Shown one piece after another: positions 21,307 through 29,753 of a stretch of 64,000 nt of DNA. The notes under the pieces were generated by a model. The model saw nothing but the letters and a program-made list of their open reading frames with translations, was not told where the DNA came from and did not search any database. Position 1 is the stretch's first letter. Each line of letters begins with the position of its first letter. The DNA lies in NCBI GenBank assembly GCA_017642855.1, contig JAEPOO010000001.1:1-64000 (forward strand). Direction: 5' to 3'. Made by a program: the position numbers and the translations under genes. This DNA is from Pseudomonadales bacterium. GTDB lineage: Bacteria; Pseudomonadota; Gammaproteobacteria; Pseudomonadales; Azotimanducaceae.

Positions 21307-21756
21307 ATGGCTGACGCCATCTATCAGCAGGTCTCTGCTGAAGTTAAAACAGCAATGAAAGCCAGGGACAAGGACCGTGTAGCGGCCCTGCGTCTCATCA
21401 TGGCTGAGTTCAAGCGCGTTGAGGTCGACGAGCGAATTGAGTTGGATGACGAGCGTGTCCTTCAGATTCTCGACAAAATGACCAAACAGCGGAAAGACTC
21501 CCACCAACAATATGTCGATGCGGGACGCGATGATCTTGCCGACAAAGAAGCGCTGGAGATGTCTATTATCTCCGAATTTCTGCCGGCTCAACTCTCAGAC
21601 GATGAATTGGAAAAAATCATCGACGCTGCAGTAGCAGAGGTTGGTGCAAGCGCCATGCAGGATATGGGCAAAGTCATGGGGATCGTAAAACCACAGGTTC
21701 AGGGCAGAGCAGATATGGGCGCTGTGTCCGGCCTGGTGAAGGCGAAACTCGGCTGA
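21307..21756 (+). CDS. YqeY / GatB-YqeY domain protein
   Basis: The 149-residue protein matches the YqeY family in length and pattern: an N-terminal helix with Ala-Met-Lys-Ala-Arg-Asp-Lys-x-Arg-Val-Ala-Ala-Leu-Arg, a central Lys-Gln-Arg-Lys-Asp-Ser helix, and a C-terminal Met-Gly-Lys-Val-Met-Gly motif. The fold is shared with the tRNA-binding tail of GatB, but the cellular role of stand-alone YqeY is not established. It sits 21 bases after rpsU and ahead of dnaG, a position typical of Pseudomonas-like genomes. A Gly-rich AGGG segment precedes the ATG. Confidence 0.9.
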   Translation: MADAIYQQVSAEVKTAMKARDKDRVAALRLIMAEFKRVEVDERIELDDERVLQILDKMTKQRKDSHQQYVDAGRDDLADKEALEMSIISEFLPAQLSDDELEKIIDAAVAEVGASAMQDMGKVMGIVKPQVQGRADMGAVSGLVKAKLG

Positions 21757-21787
21757 CCCTACTCAGCAGACCCTCTCCTGTTTGGTT

Positions 21788-21808
21788 GCACTCTTCATAG
21801 CGGAGTGC
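21788..21808 (+). promoter_or_regulatory. Small hairpin between yqeY and dnaG
   Basis: GCACTC (21788-21793) can pair with GAGTGC (21803-21808) across a 9-base loop, followed by a short pyrimidine run. It may be an attenuator comparable to the terminator between rpsU and dnaG in E. coli, but the stem is short and the T-run is interrupted, so this is weak. Confidence 0.25.
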
Positions 21809-21843
21809 CATCCTTTTCTCCCCGACCAACTGCGACCTGACCG

Positions 21844-23637
21844 GTGATTCCACAGGAATTTATTGATGAAGTGCTGTCTCGTACAGACATCGTTGAGATC
21901 ATCGAACCTCGTGTCGCGCTAAAGAAATCCGGACAGAACTACTCTGGCCTTTGTCCGTTCCACAACGAAAAGTCACCGTCTTTTTCTGTCAGCCAGGATA
22001 AGCAGTTCTACTACTGCTTTGGTTGCCAGGCGAGCGGTAGGGCACTGAAGTTTTTGATGGAACATGACCGGATGGATTTTCGATCCGCGGTTGAGTTCCT
22101 GGCTCAAAGGGTGGGCATGGAAGTGCCTGATGACAGGCAGGTCGATCGCGGTGCCAGTGAGAGACGAAAATCGATCTATGACGTCCTGGAGAAGTCGACA
22201 GAGTTTTTTAAGGAACAGTTAAAGTCCCACGAAAAAAGAGATCGGGCGGTTGGCTATTTGAAGGGACGGGGTCTGACCGGTGAAATCGCACGTGATTTTG
22301 GTCTTGGCTACGCACCTCCCGGTTGGGATAACCTGATGAAGAAGCTCGCGACAACCAATGCTGATCGTCAGCTGTTGATTGATTCGGGGATGCTGACTGA
22401 CAACCGTGATGAAGACAAAACCTACGATCGATTCCGGGACCGGATCATGTTCCCGATCCGAGATCTTCGCGGCAGGACGATTGCCTTTGGTGGTCGTGTC
22501 CTTGATGCAGATGCAAAGCCCAAGTACTTGAACTCACCAGAAACACCCGTGTTCCACAAAGGCAGAGAACTTTACGGACTCTATGAGGCGCGCAAGCGCG
22601 TGCGCCGGCTGGAACGCTTGGTTGTCGTTGAAGGCTATATGGATGTGGTTGCCCTGGCGCAGCATGGCGTTGGTTACAGCGTCGCGACCCTTGGTACTGC
22701 GACCAGCACAGAACACCTGGCCCGTTTGTTTCGCATCGTGCCGCAGGTTATTTTCTGTTTTGACGGGGATGCCGCTGGTTCCAATGCCGCCTGGAAGGCG
22801 CTGCTCAATACCTTGCCGGCAATGGAAGATGGCTGTACGGCCAAATTCATGTTTGTACCTGAAGGCGATGACCCGGATTCGCTGATTCGCAAAGAAGGGC
22901 AGGAGAAGTTTGAAGCCAGATTGCAGAAAGCATCGGGTCTGACTGAGTTCTTCTTTAACCACCTGTCGGAAGGGTTGAACCTGGATGCTGCAGAAGATCG
23001 TGCGGCCTTATCCAAGAAGGCCGTTCCCCTGATTGAAACGATCCCAGAAGGTGTTTTTAAGGAGCTGCTGATTAACGAGCTCTCGCAAAAGACTGGCCTG
23101 GATATGGAGCGCCTGGTTGGTGCGACCGGGCTTGATCGAGATGTCCCGCCGCCGGATGCACCGCCAGAAGATTATGGTTCAGAGATGTCTGAACCGGAGA
23201 GTCCGCAGCGTAGTTTGAAGCTGTCACGGATTGGTGAACATGCAACTGCGATCCTCCTCAGGCAACCGGATGTCGCGAATTTGCTGGATGAATCGGATCT
23301 GGCCAAGTTGGACGGCGTGCCCGAGTGGCAGATGCTGGTAGAGCTGGTCACATGGGTCCATCAGGCACAGGATGCCTCGCCCATGTTGCTTCTGTCTCAC
23401 TACCATGACACACCTTATTTTGGAGATTTACGGCGATTGGCTGAGCAGGATCCGATGCTTTCCAAGGATCAGCTGGCAGGGGAATTTCTGGATACCCTGA
23501 GAAAGATGTTGCACGACAGTGATCTTCAACAAAAACAAAAGGTTATCGAGATGCTTACTCGAAAGCCCCTGTCAGAACTGTCTCCAGAAGAGCGGCAGAT
23601 GCTGGCAAATTACCGCCGCGAGCAGGCTCAAAACTGA
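21844..23637 (+). CDS. dnaG: DNA primase DnaG
   Basis: The 597-residue protein has the full primase layout. The N-terminal zinc ribbon uses Cys37, His40, Cys58 and Cys61. The TOPRIM catalytic core includes Val-Val-Glu-Gly-Tyr-Met-Asp (around residue 262) and the metal-binding Asp-Gly-Asp at about 307-309. The C-terminal helicase-binding domain follows. DnaG makes RNA primers at the replication fork and docks on DnaB. The GTG start at 21844 is forced: an in-frame TGA lies just two codons upstream, and the next residues align with the family N-terminus (Ile-Pro-x-x-Phe-Ile). It lies between yqeY and rpoD in the macromolecular synthesis operon. Confidence 0.97.
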   Translation: MIPQEFIDEVLSRTDIVEIIEPRVALKKSGQNYSGLCPFHNEKSPSFSVSQDKQFYYCFGCQASGRALKFLMEHDRMDFRSAVEFLAQRVGMEVPDDRQVDRGASERRKSIYDVLEKSTEFFKEQLKSHEKRDRAVGYLKGRGLTGEIARDFGLGYAPPGWDNLMKKLATTNADRQLLIDSGMLTDNRDEDKTYDRFRDRIMFPIRDLRGRTIAFGGRVLDADAKPKYLNSPETPVFHKGRELYGLYEARKRVRRLERLVVVEGYMDVVALAQHGVGYSVATLGTATSTEHLARLFRIVPQVIFCFDGDAAGSNAAWKALLNTLPAMEDGCTAKFMFVPEGDDPDSLIRKEGQEKFEARLQKASGLTEFFFNHLSEGLNLDAAEDRAALSKKAVPLIETIPEGVFKELLINELSQKTGLDMERLVGATGLDRDVPPPDAPPEDYGSEMSEPESPQRSLKLSRIGEHATAILLRQPDVANLLDESDLAKLDGVPEWQMLVELVTWVHQAQDASPMLLLSHYHDTPYFGDLRRLAEQDPMLSKDQLAGEFLDTLRKMLHDSDLQQKQKVIEMLTRKPLSELSPEERQMLANYRREQAQN

Positions 23638-23688
23638 AGATTCTTTCATTATTGGCCTGAATAATTGGCGCCTCCCTCTATTCAAAAG

Positions 23689-23717
23689 TGGAAGTGGAGG
23701 GGGTCGATGACTATAAT
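23689..23717 (+). promoter_or_regulatory. Candidate internal promoter for rpoD
   Basis: A perfect TATAAT hexamer lies at 23712-23717, 38 bases before the rpoD start, with a poor -35 (TGGAAG, 23689-23694) at 17-base spacing. Internal rpoD promoters are known in this operon in other bacteria, so an extra sigma-70 start here is plausible. Confidence 0.4.
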
Positions 23718-23754
23718 GGCCGGCTCTGTCAATTTCTTACATCCAAGAGGTCCT

Positions 23755-25569
23755 ATGTCTAGTAGTGGTCTTGCACAGCAGCAGTCGCGTCTGAAAGAAC
23801 TGATCAGCCGTGGTAGAGAGCAGGGTTACCTGACCTATGGCGAGGTCAACGACCATTTGCCTGATGAAATTACTGATCCGGAGCAGATCGAAGACATCAT
23901 TGGGATGATCAACGATATGGGCATCGCGGTCCATGAACAAGCGCCGGACGCAGACGATCTCCTCGCAGAAGGAGACTCCACCGACGAACTGGCTGCCGAA
24001 GAAGCTGCAGCGGTTCTTGTCGCGGTTGAAAACGAAGCGGGTAGAACCACCGATCCTGTTCGGATGTATATGCGCGAAATGGGTACAGTTGAACTGCTAA
24101 CCCGTGAAGGCGAGATTGTTATCGCCAAGCGCATCGAAGAAGGCATTCGTGATGTGCTTCATGCCGTAGCACAATTTCCCGGCCCGGTTGCTTTTACTCT
24201 GAACCAATATGCCGAAACTCAGGAAGAAGAGGGCAAGCTGGCTGACCTCCTGATTGGTTTCCTGGATCCGGCTGAACACGTAGCGCCTGCCGCTCAAGTT
24301 GTTCCCGGTCAGGCGAAAGACGACGACGATGACTCCGAAGATGACAAAGGCGCAGATCCGGAACTCGCGGCAAAGCGTATGGAAGCACTGGAGAAGCAGT
24401 TCAAGAAGACTCAGCGTTCCATCAAGCGTAACGGTCGCGACTCAAAGCCGGGCGTAAAAGAGCTTGAAGCGCTTGGTCATGCTTTCCAATTCTTTAAGTT
24501 TGTGCCCCGCCACTATGACATCTGTGTGGAGATGGCACGTGAACCTCACAACCAGATCCGTCGCCAGGAACGTCACATCATGAACACCTGCGTGCGTCGC
24601 GCGAAGATGCCACGCAAGACCTTCCTCGAGAAGTTCACAGGTAATGAAACAGATCTGAAGTGGGTGCAGAAGCAGATCAAAGCTGGTCACGACAAGCTGA
24701 AGAAGTTTGAAGACGACATCGTGCGCGCACAAAAACGGATCAAGGTAGCCTCTGAAGAGTGTGGTCTTGAGGTTGCAGAGATCAAAGATATCAATCGTCG
24801 TATGTCGATTGGTGAAGCAAAAGCCCGCCGAGCCAAGAAAGACATGGTTGAAGCAAACCTTCGACTGGTTATTTCTATTGCGAAGAAGTACACCAATCGA
24901 GGTCTGCAGTTCCTCGACCTGATTCAGGAAGGCAACATTGGTCTGATGAAGGCGGTCGATAAGTTTGAGTATCGCCGCGGTTACAAGTTTTCGACTTACG
25001 CCACCTGGTGGATTCGTCAGGCGATTACACGATCAATTGCTGACCAGGCGAGGACGATACGAATCCCCGTCCACATGATCGAGACGATTAATAAACTGTC
25101 TCGAATCAGCCGTCAGATGCTCCAGGAAATGGGTCGCGAACCCACACCTGAAGAGCTGGGTGAACGCATGGATATGCCGGAAGATAAAGTGCGGCGTGTA
25201 TTGAAGATCGCAAAAGAGCCCATCTCCATGGAAACGCCAATCGGTGATGATGAAGACTCGCATCTCGGTGATTTCCTGGATTCTGATTCCAACCTCGGCG
25301 AAGGCGCGTCAGTTGGCTCGCCGGTGGACACAGCGACAGAAGAAGGTCTGCAGGAAGCCACAAGAGGTGTTCTTTCTGGCCTCACAGCCAGAGAAGCCAA
25401 AGTGTTGCGAATGCGATTCGGTATCGATATGAACACAGACCACACATTGGAAGAGGTGGGTAAGCAGTTTGATGTAACGCGTGAGCGAATTCGTCAGATT
25501 GAAGCTAAAGCGCTGCGTAAGCTGCGCCATCCTTCGAGGTCTGATCACCTGAAGAGTTTCCTTGACTAA
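23755..25569 (+). CDS. rpoD: Primary sigma factor RpoD (sigma-70)
   Basis: I place the start at ATG 23755, preceded by AAGAGG, giving 604 residues; the open frame extends further upstream but that part has no family similarity. Domains run in order: region 1.1 (residues ~5-80); region 1.2 with [10 protein letters not shown]; a primary-sigma non-conserved insert containing a run of Asp; region 2 with [10 protein letters not shown] and Tyr-Ala-Thr-Trp-Trp-Ile-Arg-Gln; region 3; and region 4 with the -35-binding helix [10 protein letters not shown]. It is the housekeeping sigma factor. A strong terminator follows. Confidence 0.98.
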   Translation: MSSSGLAQQQSRLKELISRGREQGYLTYGEVNDHLPDEITDPEQIEDIIGMINDMGIAVHEQAPDADDLLAEGDSTDELAAEEAAAVLVAVENEAGRTTDPVRMYMREMGTVELLTREGEIVIAKRIEEGIRDVLHAVAQFPGPVAFTLNQYAETQEEEGKLADLLIGFLDPAEHVAPAAQVVPGQAKDDDDDSEDDKGADPELAAKRMEALEKQFKKTQRSIKRNGRDSKPGVKELEALGHAFQFFKFVPRHYDICVEMAREPHNQIRRQERHIMNTCVRRAKMPRKTFLEKFTGNETDLKWVQKQIKAGHDKLKKFEDDIVRAQKRIKVASEECGLEVAEIKDINRRMSIGEAKARRAKKDMVEANLRLVISIAKKYTNRGLQFLDLIQEGNIGLMKAVDKFEYRRGYKFSTYATWWIRQAITRSIADQARTIRIPVHMIETINKLSRISRQMLQEMGREPTPEELGERMDMPEDKVRRVLKIAKEPISMETPIGDDEDSHLGDFLDSDSNLGEGASVGSPVDTATEEGLQEATRGVLSGLTAREAKVLRMRFGIDMNTDHTLEEVGKQFDVTRERIRQIEAKALRKLRHPSRSDHLKSFLD

Positions 25570-25590
25570 GATCCAGCCGTAAGAAAATAA

Positions 25591-25615
25591 AAAGCCCGCT
25601 TCTGCGGGCTTTTTT
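25591..25615 (+). terminator. Rho-independent terminator after rpoD
   Basis: AAAGCCCGC pairs with GCGGGCTTT across a 4-base TTCT loop and is followed by a T-run. It lies 21 bases after the rpoD stop and closes the macromolecular synthesis operon; the symmetric A/T tracts could also serve the minus-strand tRNA transcript. Confidence 0.9.
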
Positions 25616-25726
25616 GTATGTGCGTAAGCGAAGGTCCCTTTCGCCACATCAGAACGGTGATTGGGTATCACAATTTTTCGATGTGTCTGTTGGGACGATA
25701 TTTTTTCGCTTCGCGAGAAAAATCGG

Positions 25727-25803
25727 TGGTGGGCCCACCAGGACTCGAACCTGGGACCAAGAGATTATGAGTCTCCTGCTCTAACCAACTGAGCTATAGG
25801 CCC
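25727..25803 (-). tRNA. ileX: tRNA-Ile2 (anticodon CAT, lysidine-modified)
   Basis: A 77-base cloverleaf is clear: the 7-bp acceptor stem pairs GGGCCTA with TGGGCCC, the discriminator A is followed by an encoded CCA, the D-arm reads AGCTCAGTTGGTTAGAGC, and the T-loop is TTCGAGT. The anticodon CAT lies at 25767-25769. The anticodon-arm sequence and the position next to rpoD match the AUA-reading tRNA-Ile2 of E. coli (ileX) and of pseudomonads rather than elongator tRNA-Met. The C34 of such tRNAs is modified by TilS. The Ile-versus-Met assignment is by resemblance. Confidence 0.85.
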
Positions 25804-25835
25804 TTGAAAAGAGGGCGAATATTAGCAGATTCCGG

Positions 25836-27188
25836 CTACTCGGTCGCGAATTTGTACAACAGATCTGTCAGTACTTTCACACCGCGTTCCAGATTCAAAA
25901 TAGAGATCCGCTCGTTGTTGCCGTGTATGCCGGTTCGTTCACCGGGCAGGAACAGGAAGGGCGCGAAGCCATAGCTGACGATATCGAGGTCCCTGAAAAA
26001 GTGACTGTCTGTGAAACCTGCCGCGACAGACGGAATCAGTACCGCGTTCTCGAACGTTAATTCCACGGAGTGCTGTATTGCGCCATAAAGCGGTGTGTTG
26101 GTGTCACTCACCGCGGCAGTAAAACCAAGGAGTTTTGTGATTTCAATCTGGTCGTCGTTGATGATGGTTTCCAAGTCAGCAATAAACTCATCGGGATCCT
26201 GTCCAGGAAGCAGTCGACAGTCCAACTCCAGCGCGGCTTGTGGAGGTACAACATTAATCTTTTCGCTGCCCTGCAACGTTGTGAGTGAACAGGTATTGCT
26301 TAGGAGCGCCGCGCGCCATGGTTCATCGAGCTGCAACGTCATCATGAATGACTTGTTTTGAACCGCAGATTCGATGTCCTCCAACATTTGTTTTCTCGGA
26401 CCTTCCTCATATCTGGCGAGTGCTGAAAAGTATTCGGCGACTTCGGGGAGTACGCGTTTTTCAAACGCTGTCGTTGCGATTCGCTGTCCCGCTCGAACGA
26501 TTCTTTTGACCGAGCTGGTTACCCTTGGCGCAGAGCCGTGACCGGGCATATCGGTTGCCGTCAATCGCAACCAAAGCGGAACCTTCTGTGTGACTTCGAT
26601 ACTGAACGCTGGGTGGTCTCGCGCCATCATGCCGGAGCCACCTTCGTTGATCAGGTAACCCACATCCTCGAATAGCTCAGGTCTGTTTTTGATGAGCCAT
26701 CCCGCACCGAATAGACCGCCCGCTTCCTCATCAGCCGTGGCCATATAGATCACGTCTCGATTCAAACGTTTGCCGCTTTCTTTTAATGCGATAAAAGCCT
26801 CCAGTTGCGCAATGCCGAGTCCTTTGGTATCGATGGCGCCGCGACCGTAGATGTAGCCATCATGAATTTCTCCGGATAGGGGATCAAAGTCCCAGAACTC
26901 AGCGTTAGCAGGAACGACGTCGATGTGATGCAAAAGAATCAGTGCCGGCTCATCGCCACCCTTAAGACGGGCCCAGATGTTGCCGCGCCCCGGAACGGAT
27001 TCTGCGGTCTCATAGCTGATGCCTGCCTCATCGAGTAGGCGCGCGAGAAAAGCCACGCCTTTGGACTCACTTCCGGGTGGATTGATGGTGTCAATACGCA
27101 GATATTCCTGCAGACGTTCGGTTGCAGAATCTGCCGATACGGAGGCTGCATTGATCAGAAGCACAAGGAAAATTGCTAGATTTTTCAT
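25836..27188 (-). CDS. Exported M20-family zinc metallopeptidase
   Basis: The 450-residue protein starts with a Sec signal peptide (hydrophobic residues 4-17, Ala-rich cleavage region near 18-20), so it should act in the periplasm or outside. M20 motifs are present: His-His-Ile-Asp at 87-90 (zinc ligand His88, catalytic Asp90), bridging Asp120 in Gly-Arg-Gly-Ala-Ile-Asp-Thr-Lys, catalytic/ligand Glu154-Glu155 in Thr-Ala-Asp-Glu-Glu-Ala-Gly-Gly, a dimerisation domain in the middle, and a late Asp-Ser-His-Phe ligand region. It belongs to the carboxypeptidase/PM20D1-like branch of ArgE/DapE relatives; the substrate is not predictable. It is monocistronic and divergent from panB. Confidence 0.88.
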   Translation of the reverse strand: MKNLAIFLVLLINAASVSADSATERLQEYLRIDTINPPGSESKGVAFLARLLDEAGISYETAESVPGRGNIWARLKGGDEPALILLHHIDVVPANAEFWDFDPLSGEIHDGYIYGRGAIDTKGLGIAQLEAFIALKESGKRLNRDVIYMATADEEAGGLFGAGWLIKNRPELFEDVGYLINEGGSGMMARDHPAFSIEVTQKVPLWLRLTATDMPGHGSAPRVTSSVKRIVRAGQRIATTAFEKRVLPEVAEYFSALARYEEGPRKQMLEDIESAVQNKSFMMTLQLDEPWRAALLSNTCSLTTLQGSEKINVVPPQAALELDCRLLPGQDPDEFIADLETIINDDQIEITKLLGFTAAVSDTNTPLYGAIQHSVELTFENAVLIPSVAAGFTDSHFFRDLDIVSYGFAPFLFLPGERTGIHGNNERISILNLERGVKVLTDLLYKFATE

Positions 27189-27223
27189 AAGGTTACTGTT
27201 GGGAAAGTGTCAGAACACCATGA

Positions 27224-27252
27224 TTGCACGTGCCAGTCAAACCTTCTATAGT
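27224..27252 (+). promoter_or_regulatory. Candidate promoter for panB-panC-coaX
   Basis: TTGCAC (27224-27229) and TATAGT (27247-27252) are separated by 17 bases, about 107 bases before the chosen panB start. The -10 is good, the -35 only half matches the consensus. Confidence 0.45.
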
Positions 27253-27358
27253 TCGCCAGTGTTGGCCTCGATTCGTCAAGGGACGGGGACCAGCAGAGTC
27301 AATTACTGCAATCAATTTGATCCACATTGTTGGACTTGATCCCAAAGGACAGGTACCC

Positions 27359-28174
27359 ATGAGTAAGTGTAATTCTTCGCGCCCCGCGAACGTTCTCTCC
27401 CTGAAACAAAAAAAACAAACAGGCAATCGGATTTCGATGGTGACCTGCTACGATGCATGGTCTGCGAAAATCCTCAATGAGTCCCCGGTCGACTGCATTC
27501 TCGTTGGGGATTCCCTCGCGGTTGTGATGCATGGATTTGAATCCACGGTGCACGCCACGGTTGAGATGATGACCTTGCACACGGCGGCGGTCGCGCGAGG
27601 CGCCCCGGATAAATTTATTGTGGCTGACATGCCGTTTCTTACCTGTTCGCGTGGTATTGATGTTGCGATGGATGCAGTCCGGTCCCTCATGCAGGCGGGT
27701 GCCAATGCGGTAAAAATTGAAGGTGCTGACCATCAACTGCCTGTCATCAAACAGATTGTCGAAGCAGGTGTGCCTGTGATGGGACATCTGGGGCTAACGC
27801 CACAGTCGATCCACAATCTGGGCGGGCATCGTGTTCAGGGTAGAGATGAAGCCAGCACTCAGAAAATCCTGGAAGATGCGGTTAAGCTTGAAGAAGCAGG
27901 CTGTTTTGCGATCGTGCTCGAGTGTGTGCCGAATAAGCTCGGCGATTGTCTGACGCGCCGAGTTCAGATGCCAACGATCGGTATTGGCGCTGGACCTTAC
28001 ACGGATGGGCAGGTTCTGGTGTTACATGACCTGCTTGGCACGGACCCAGGCTTCTCTCCAAAGTTTTTGCGTCGCTATGCCAATGTGCACGATGTGATCA
28101 GTCATGCCATGGACACTTACCACAATGATGTCACCGATCAGTCTTTTCCTTCTCTTGAGGAAACTTACGGATGA
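27359..28174 (+). CDS. panB: 3-methyl-2-oxobutanoate hydroxymethyltransferase PanB
   Basis: From ATG 27359, preceded by AAAGGA at 9 bases, the protein has 271 residues, as expected for PanB. It shows the family's Met-Val-Thr-Cys-Tyr-Asp-Ala, the Mg-binding Val-Gly-Asp-Ser-Leu segment, Val-Met-Gly-His-Leu-Gly-Leu-Thr-Pro-Gln-Ser, and the Glu-Cys-Val-Pro region with the catalytic glutamate. It transfers a hydroxymethyl group from methylene-THF to 2-oxoisovalerate, the first committed step to pantothenate. The longer upstream open frame (from 27224) lacks similarity and includes the promoter. The stop overlaps the panC start (ATGA). Confidence 0.96.
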   Translation: MSKCNSSRPANVLSLKQKKQTGNRISMVTCYDAWSAKILNESPVDCILVGDSLAVVMHGFESTVHATVEMMTLHTAAVARGAPDKFIVADMPFLTCSRGIDVAMDAVRSLMQAGANAVKIEGADHQLPVIKQIVEAGVPVMGHLGLTPQSIHNLGGHRVQGRDEASTQKILEDAVKLEEAGCFAIVLECVPNKLGDCLTRRVQMPTIGIGAGPYTDGQVLVLHDLLGTDPGFSPKFLRRYANVHDVISHAMDTYHNDVTDQSFPSLEETYG

Positions 28175-28938
28175 AATTGCTCAAGTCGATCGCGGATCTA
28201 AAAGCGTTTCGAGACACTCAGGAGGGCAGCGTCGGCTTTGTTCCGACCATGGGTGCGCTTCATGATGGTCATCTTTCTCTTGTCTACGCGTCCAACATGG
28301 AAGCGGACACAACCATCGTCAGTATTTATGTCAACCCGACACAGTTTAATAACGCCAACGATCTTGATAACTACCCCGATACATTGGCGAAGGACCTCTC
28401 TAAGCTCGAAGCGGCAGGTGTGGCTGCGGTCTATCTGCCGGATTACACACAAATGTATCCGGATGACTTCAGCTATGAATTGAACGAAAAGTCCTTTTCC
28501 AACGAATTGTGTGGTGAGCTTCGACCCGGGCACTTCACAGGTGTCCTGACTGTCGTAATGAAGCTGCTGAACCTGGTTCAACCAGATAAAGCTTTTTTTG
28601 GGGAGAAGGACTACCAACAGCTCGAGCTGATCAGAGGCATGGTTGAAGCCTTTTTTATCGATGTAGAGATTGTGGGTTGTTCCATCGTTCGCGAGAACGA
28701 TGGTCTTGCTATGAGCTCTCGTAACCTGAATTTGTCGCAATGTGACAGGAAGCGATCTCCTAAGTTTCATCGAATTCTTGGTTTAGGTGGCTCTGACGAA
28801 AGCATTGCGATGGCGCTAAAAAGCGCCGGGTTTGACGTTGAGTATGTTAGGACCAAAAGCGGACGACGCTTTGGTGCGGTACGAATGGGTACCGTCGCAA
28901 ATCCAGTACGCTTAATTGATAACGTGCCTGCGAGATAA
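28171..28938 (+). CDS. panC: Pantoate--beta-alanine ligase PanC (short form)
   Basis: The nucleotidyltransferase core is intact: Pro-Thr-Met-Gly-Ala-Leu-His-Asp-Gly-His (HxGH-type ATP site), Asn-Pro-Thr-Gln-Phe, Gly-Glu-Lys-Asp-Tyr-Gln-Gln-Leu and Met-Ser-Ser-Arg-Asn. It joins pantoate and beta-alanine with ATP. Length is 255 residues against about 283 in E. coli; the shortfall is in the C-terminal domain after Ser-Ser-Arg-Asn, where about 30 residues are missing although the terminal Arg-Leu-Ile-Asp-Asn strand is kept. It is coupled to panB by a 4-base overlap and followed 2 bases later by coaX. Confidence 0.93.
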   Translation: MKLLKSIADLKAFRDTQEGSVGFVPTMGALHDGHLSLVYASNMEADTTIVSIYVNPTQFNNANDLDNYPDTLAKDLSKLEAAGVAAVYLPDYTQMYPDDFSYELNEKSFSNELCGELRPGHFTGVLTVVMKLLNLVQPDKAFFGEKDYQQLELIRGMVEAFFIDVEIVGCSIVRENDGLAMSSRNLNLSQCDRKRSPKFHRILGLGGSDESIAMALKSAGFDVEYVRTKSGRRFGAVRMGTVANPVRLIDNVPAR

Positions 28939-28940
28939 CG

Positions 28941-29711
28941 ATGCTGCTTTGTCTAGATGTTGGTAACAGTCAGGTGTTCGGTGGGGTCTTTGATGGGGAT
29001 GACCTGAAGGTTCAATTCAGAAGGACCTCGCAACTTCGATCTTCGTCTGATGAGTTGGGCGTATTCTTCCGCTCCGTATTGCGCGAGAACGACATTGAGC
29101 CAGATAACATTTCGCAGGTAGCGATTTGTTGCGTGGTTCCTGATCTACTCTACTCGCTGCGGGCTTGTTGTCAGAAGTATTTCTCCCTGGATCCGTTGGT
29201 CCTGCGACCTGGGATTAAAACCGGTTTGAAGATCCAGTATCGAGATCCTAAAGAAGTTGGTGCAGACCGGATTGCTGACGCTGTTGGCGCCGTCACTATG
29301 TTTCCAGGTCGCAATCTGATTGTTGCTGACTTTGGAACGGCAACGACACTCTGCGCCATCAGCAAGAACAAAGAGTTTATGGGCGGTAATATTATCCCTG
29401 GGGTTCGTTTGTCGATGGAGGCCCTGGAGGAGAGAACAGCTCAGCTTCCCGCGGTAGAAATCCTGCCTCCTAGAACCGCGCTTGGGCGAACGACGATAGA
29501 AAGTATTCAATCCGGTTTGTACTGGTCTAATGTGGGCATGGTGCGCGAGCTCACACAACGTATCACCGAGGAAGAATTTCCTGATGATCCACCATTGATC
29601 GTCGGAACCGGTGGTTTTGCACAGCTGTTCAATCGTGAAAAGCTGTTCGATGAGGTGGTACCTGACCTGATTCTTGCGGGTCTTCAGGAGATTGTCAGAC
29701 TGAACCGATGA
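28941..29711 (+). CDS. coaX: Type III pantothenate kinase CoaX
   Basis: The 256-residue protein has the CoaX ASKHA motifs: an N-terminal Asp-Val-Gly-Asn-Ser phosphate loop, Gly-Ala-Asp-Arg-Ile-Ala-Asp-Ala (pantothenate site), Asp-Phe-Gly-Thr-Ala-Thr-Thr and Gly-Gly-x-Ile-Ile-Pro-Gly. It phosphorylates pantothenate with ATP, the first step of CoA synthesis, and this class is not feedback-inhibited by CoA. Placed directly after panBC, it makes a pathway operon from oxoisovalerate to phosphopantothenate. Confidence 0.95.
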   Translation: MLLCLDVGNSQVFGGVFDGDDLKVQFRRTSQLRSSSDELGVFFRSVLRENDIEPDNISQVAICCVVPDLLYSLRACCQKYFSLDPLVLRPGIKTGLKIQYRDPKEVGADRIADAVGAVTMFPGRNLIVADFGTATTLCAISKNKEFMGGNIIPGVRLSMEALEERTAQLPAVEILPPRTALGRTTIESIQSGLYWSNVGMVRELTQRITEEEFPDDPPLIVGTGGFAQLFNREKLFDEVVPDLILAGLQEIVRLNR

Positions 29712-29753
29712 TCTTCCTTCTTTGAAGGGCGGTAACCTAGGTATCATGTCTGC

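Noticed and set aside
23665..23754. Upstream ATG for rpoD
   Set aside because: The extra 30 residues are not part of sigma region 1.1 and cover the candidate promoter; ATG 23755 has AAGAGG before it.
25727..25803. Elongator tRNA-Met
   Set aside because: The CAT anticodon allows it, but the anticodon arm and the place next to rpoD match the lysidine-type tRNA-Ile2 better; I kept Ile2 with some doubt.
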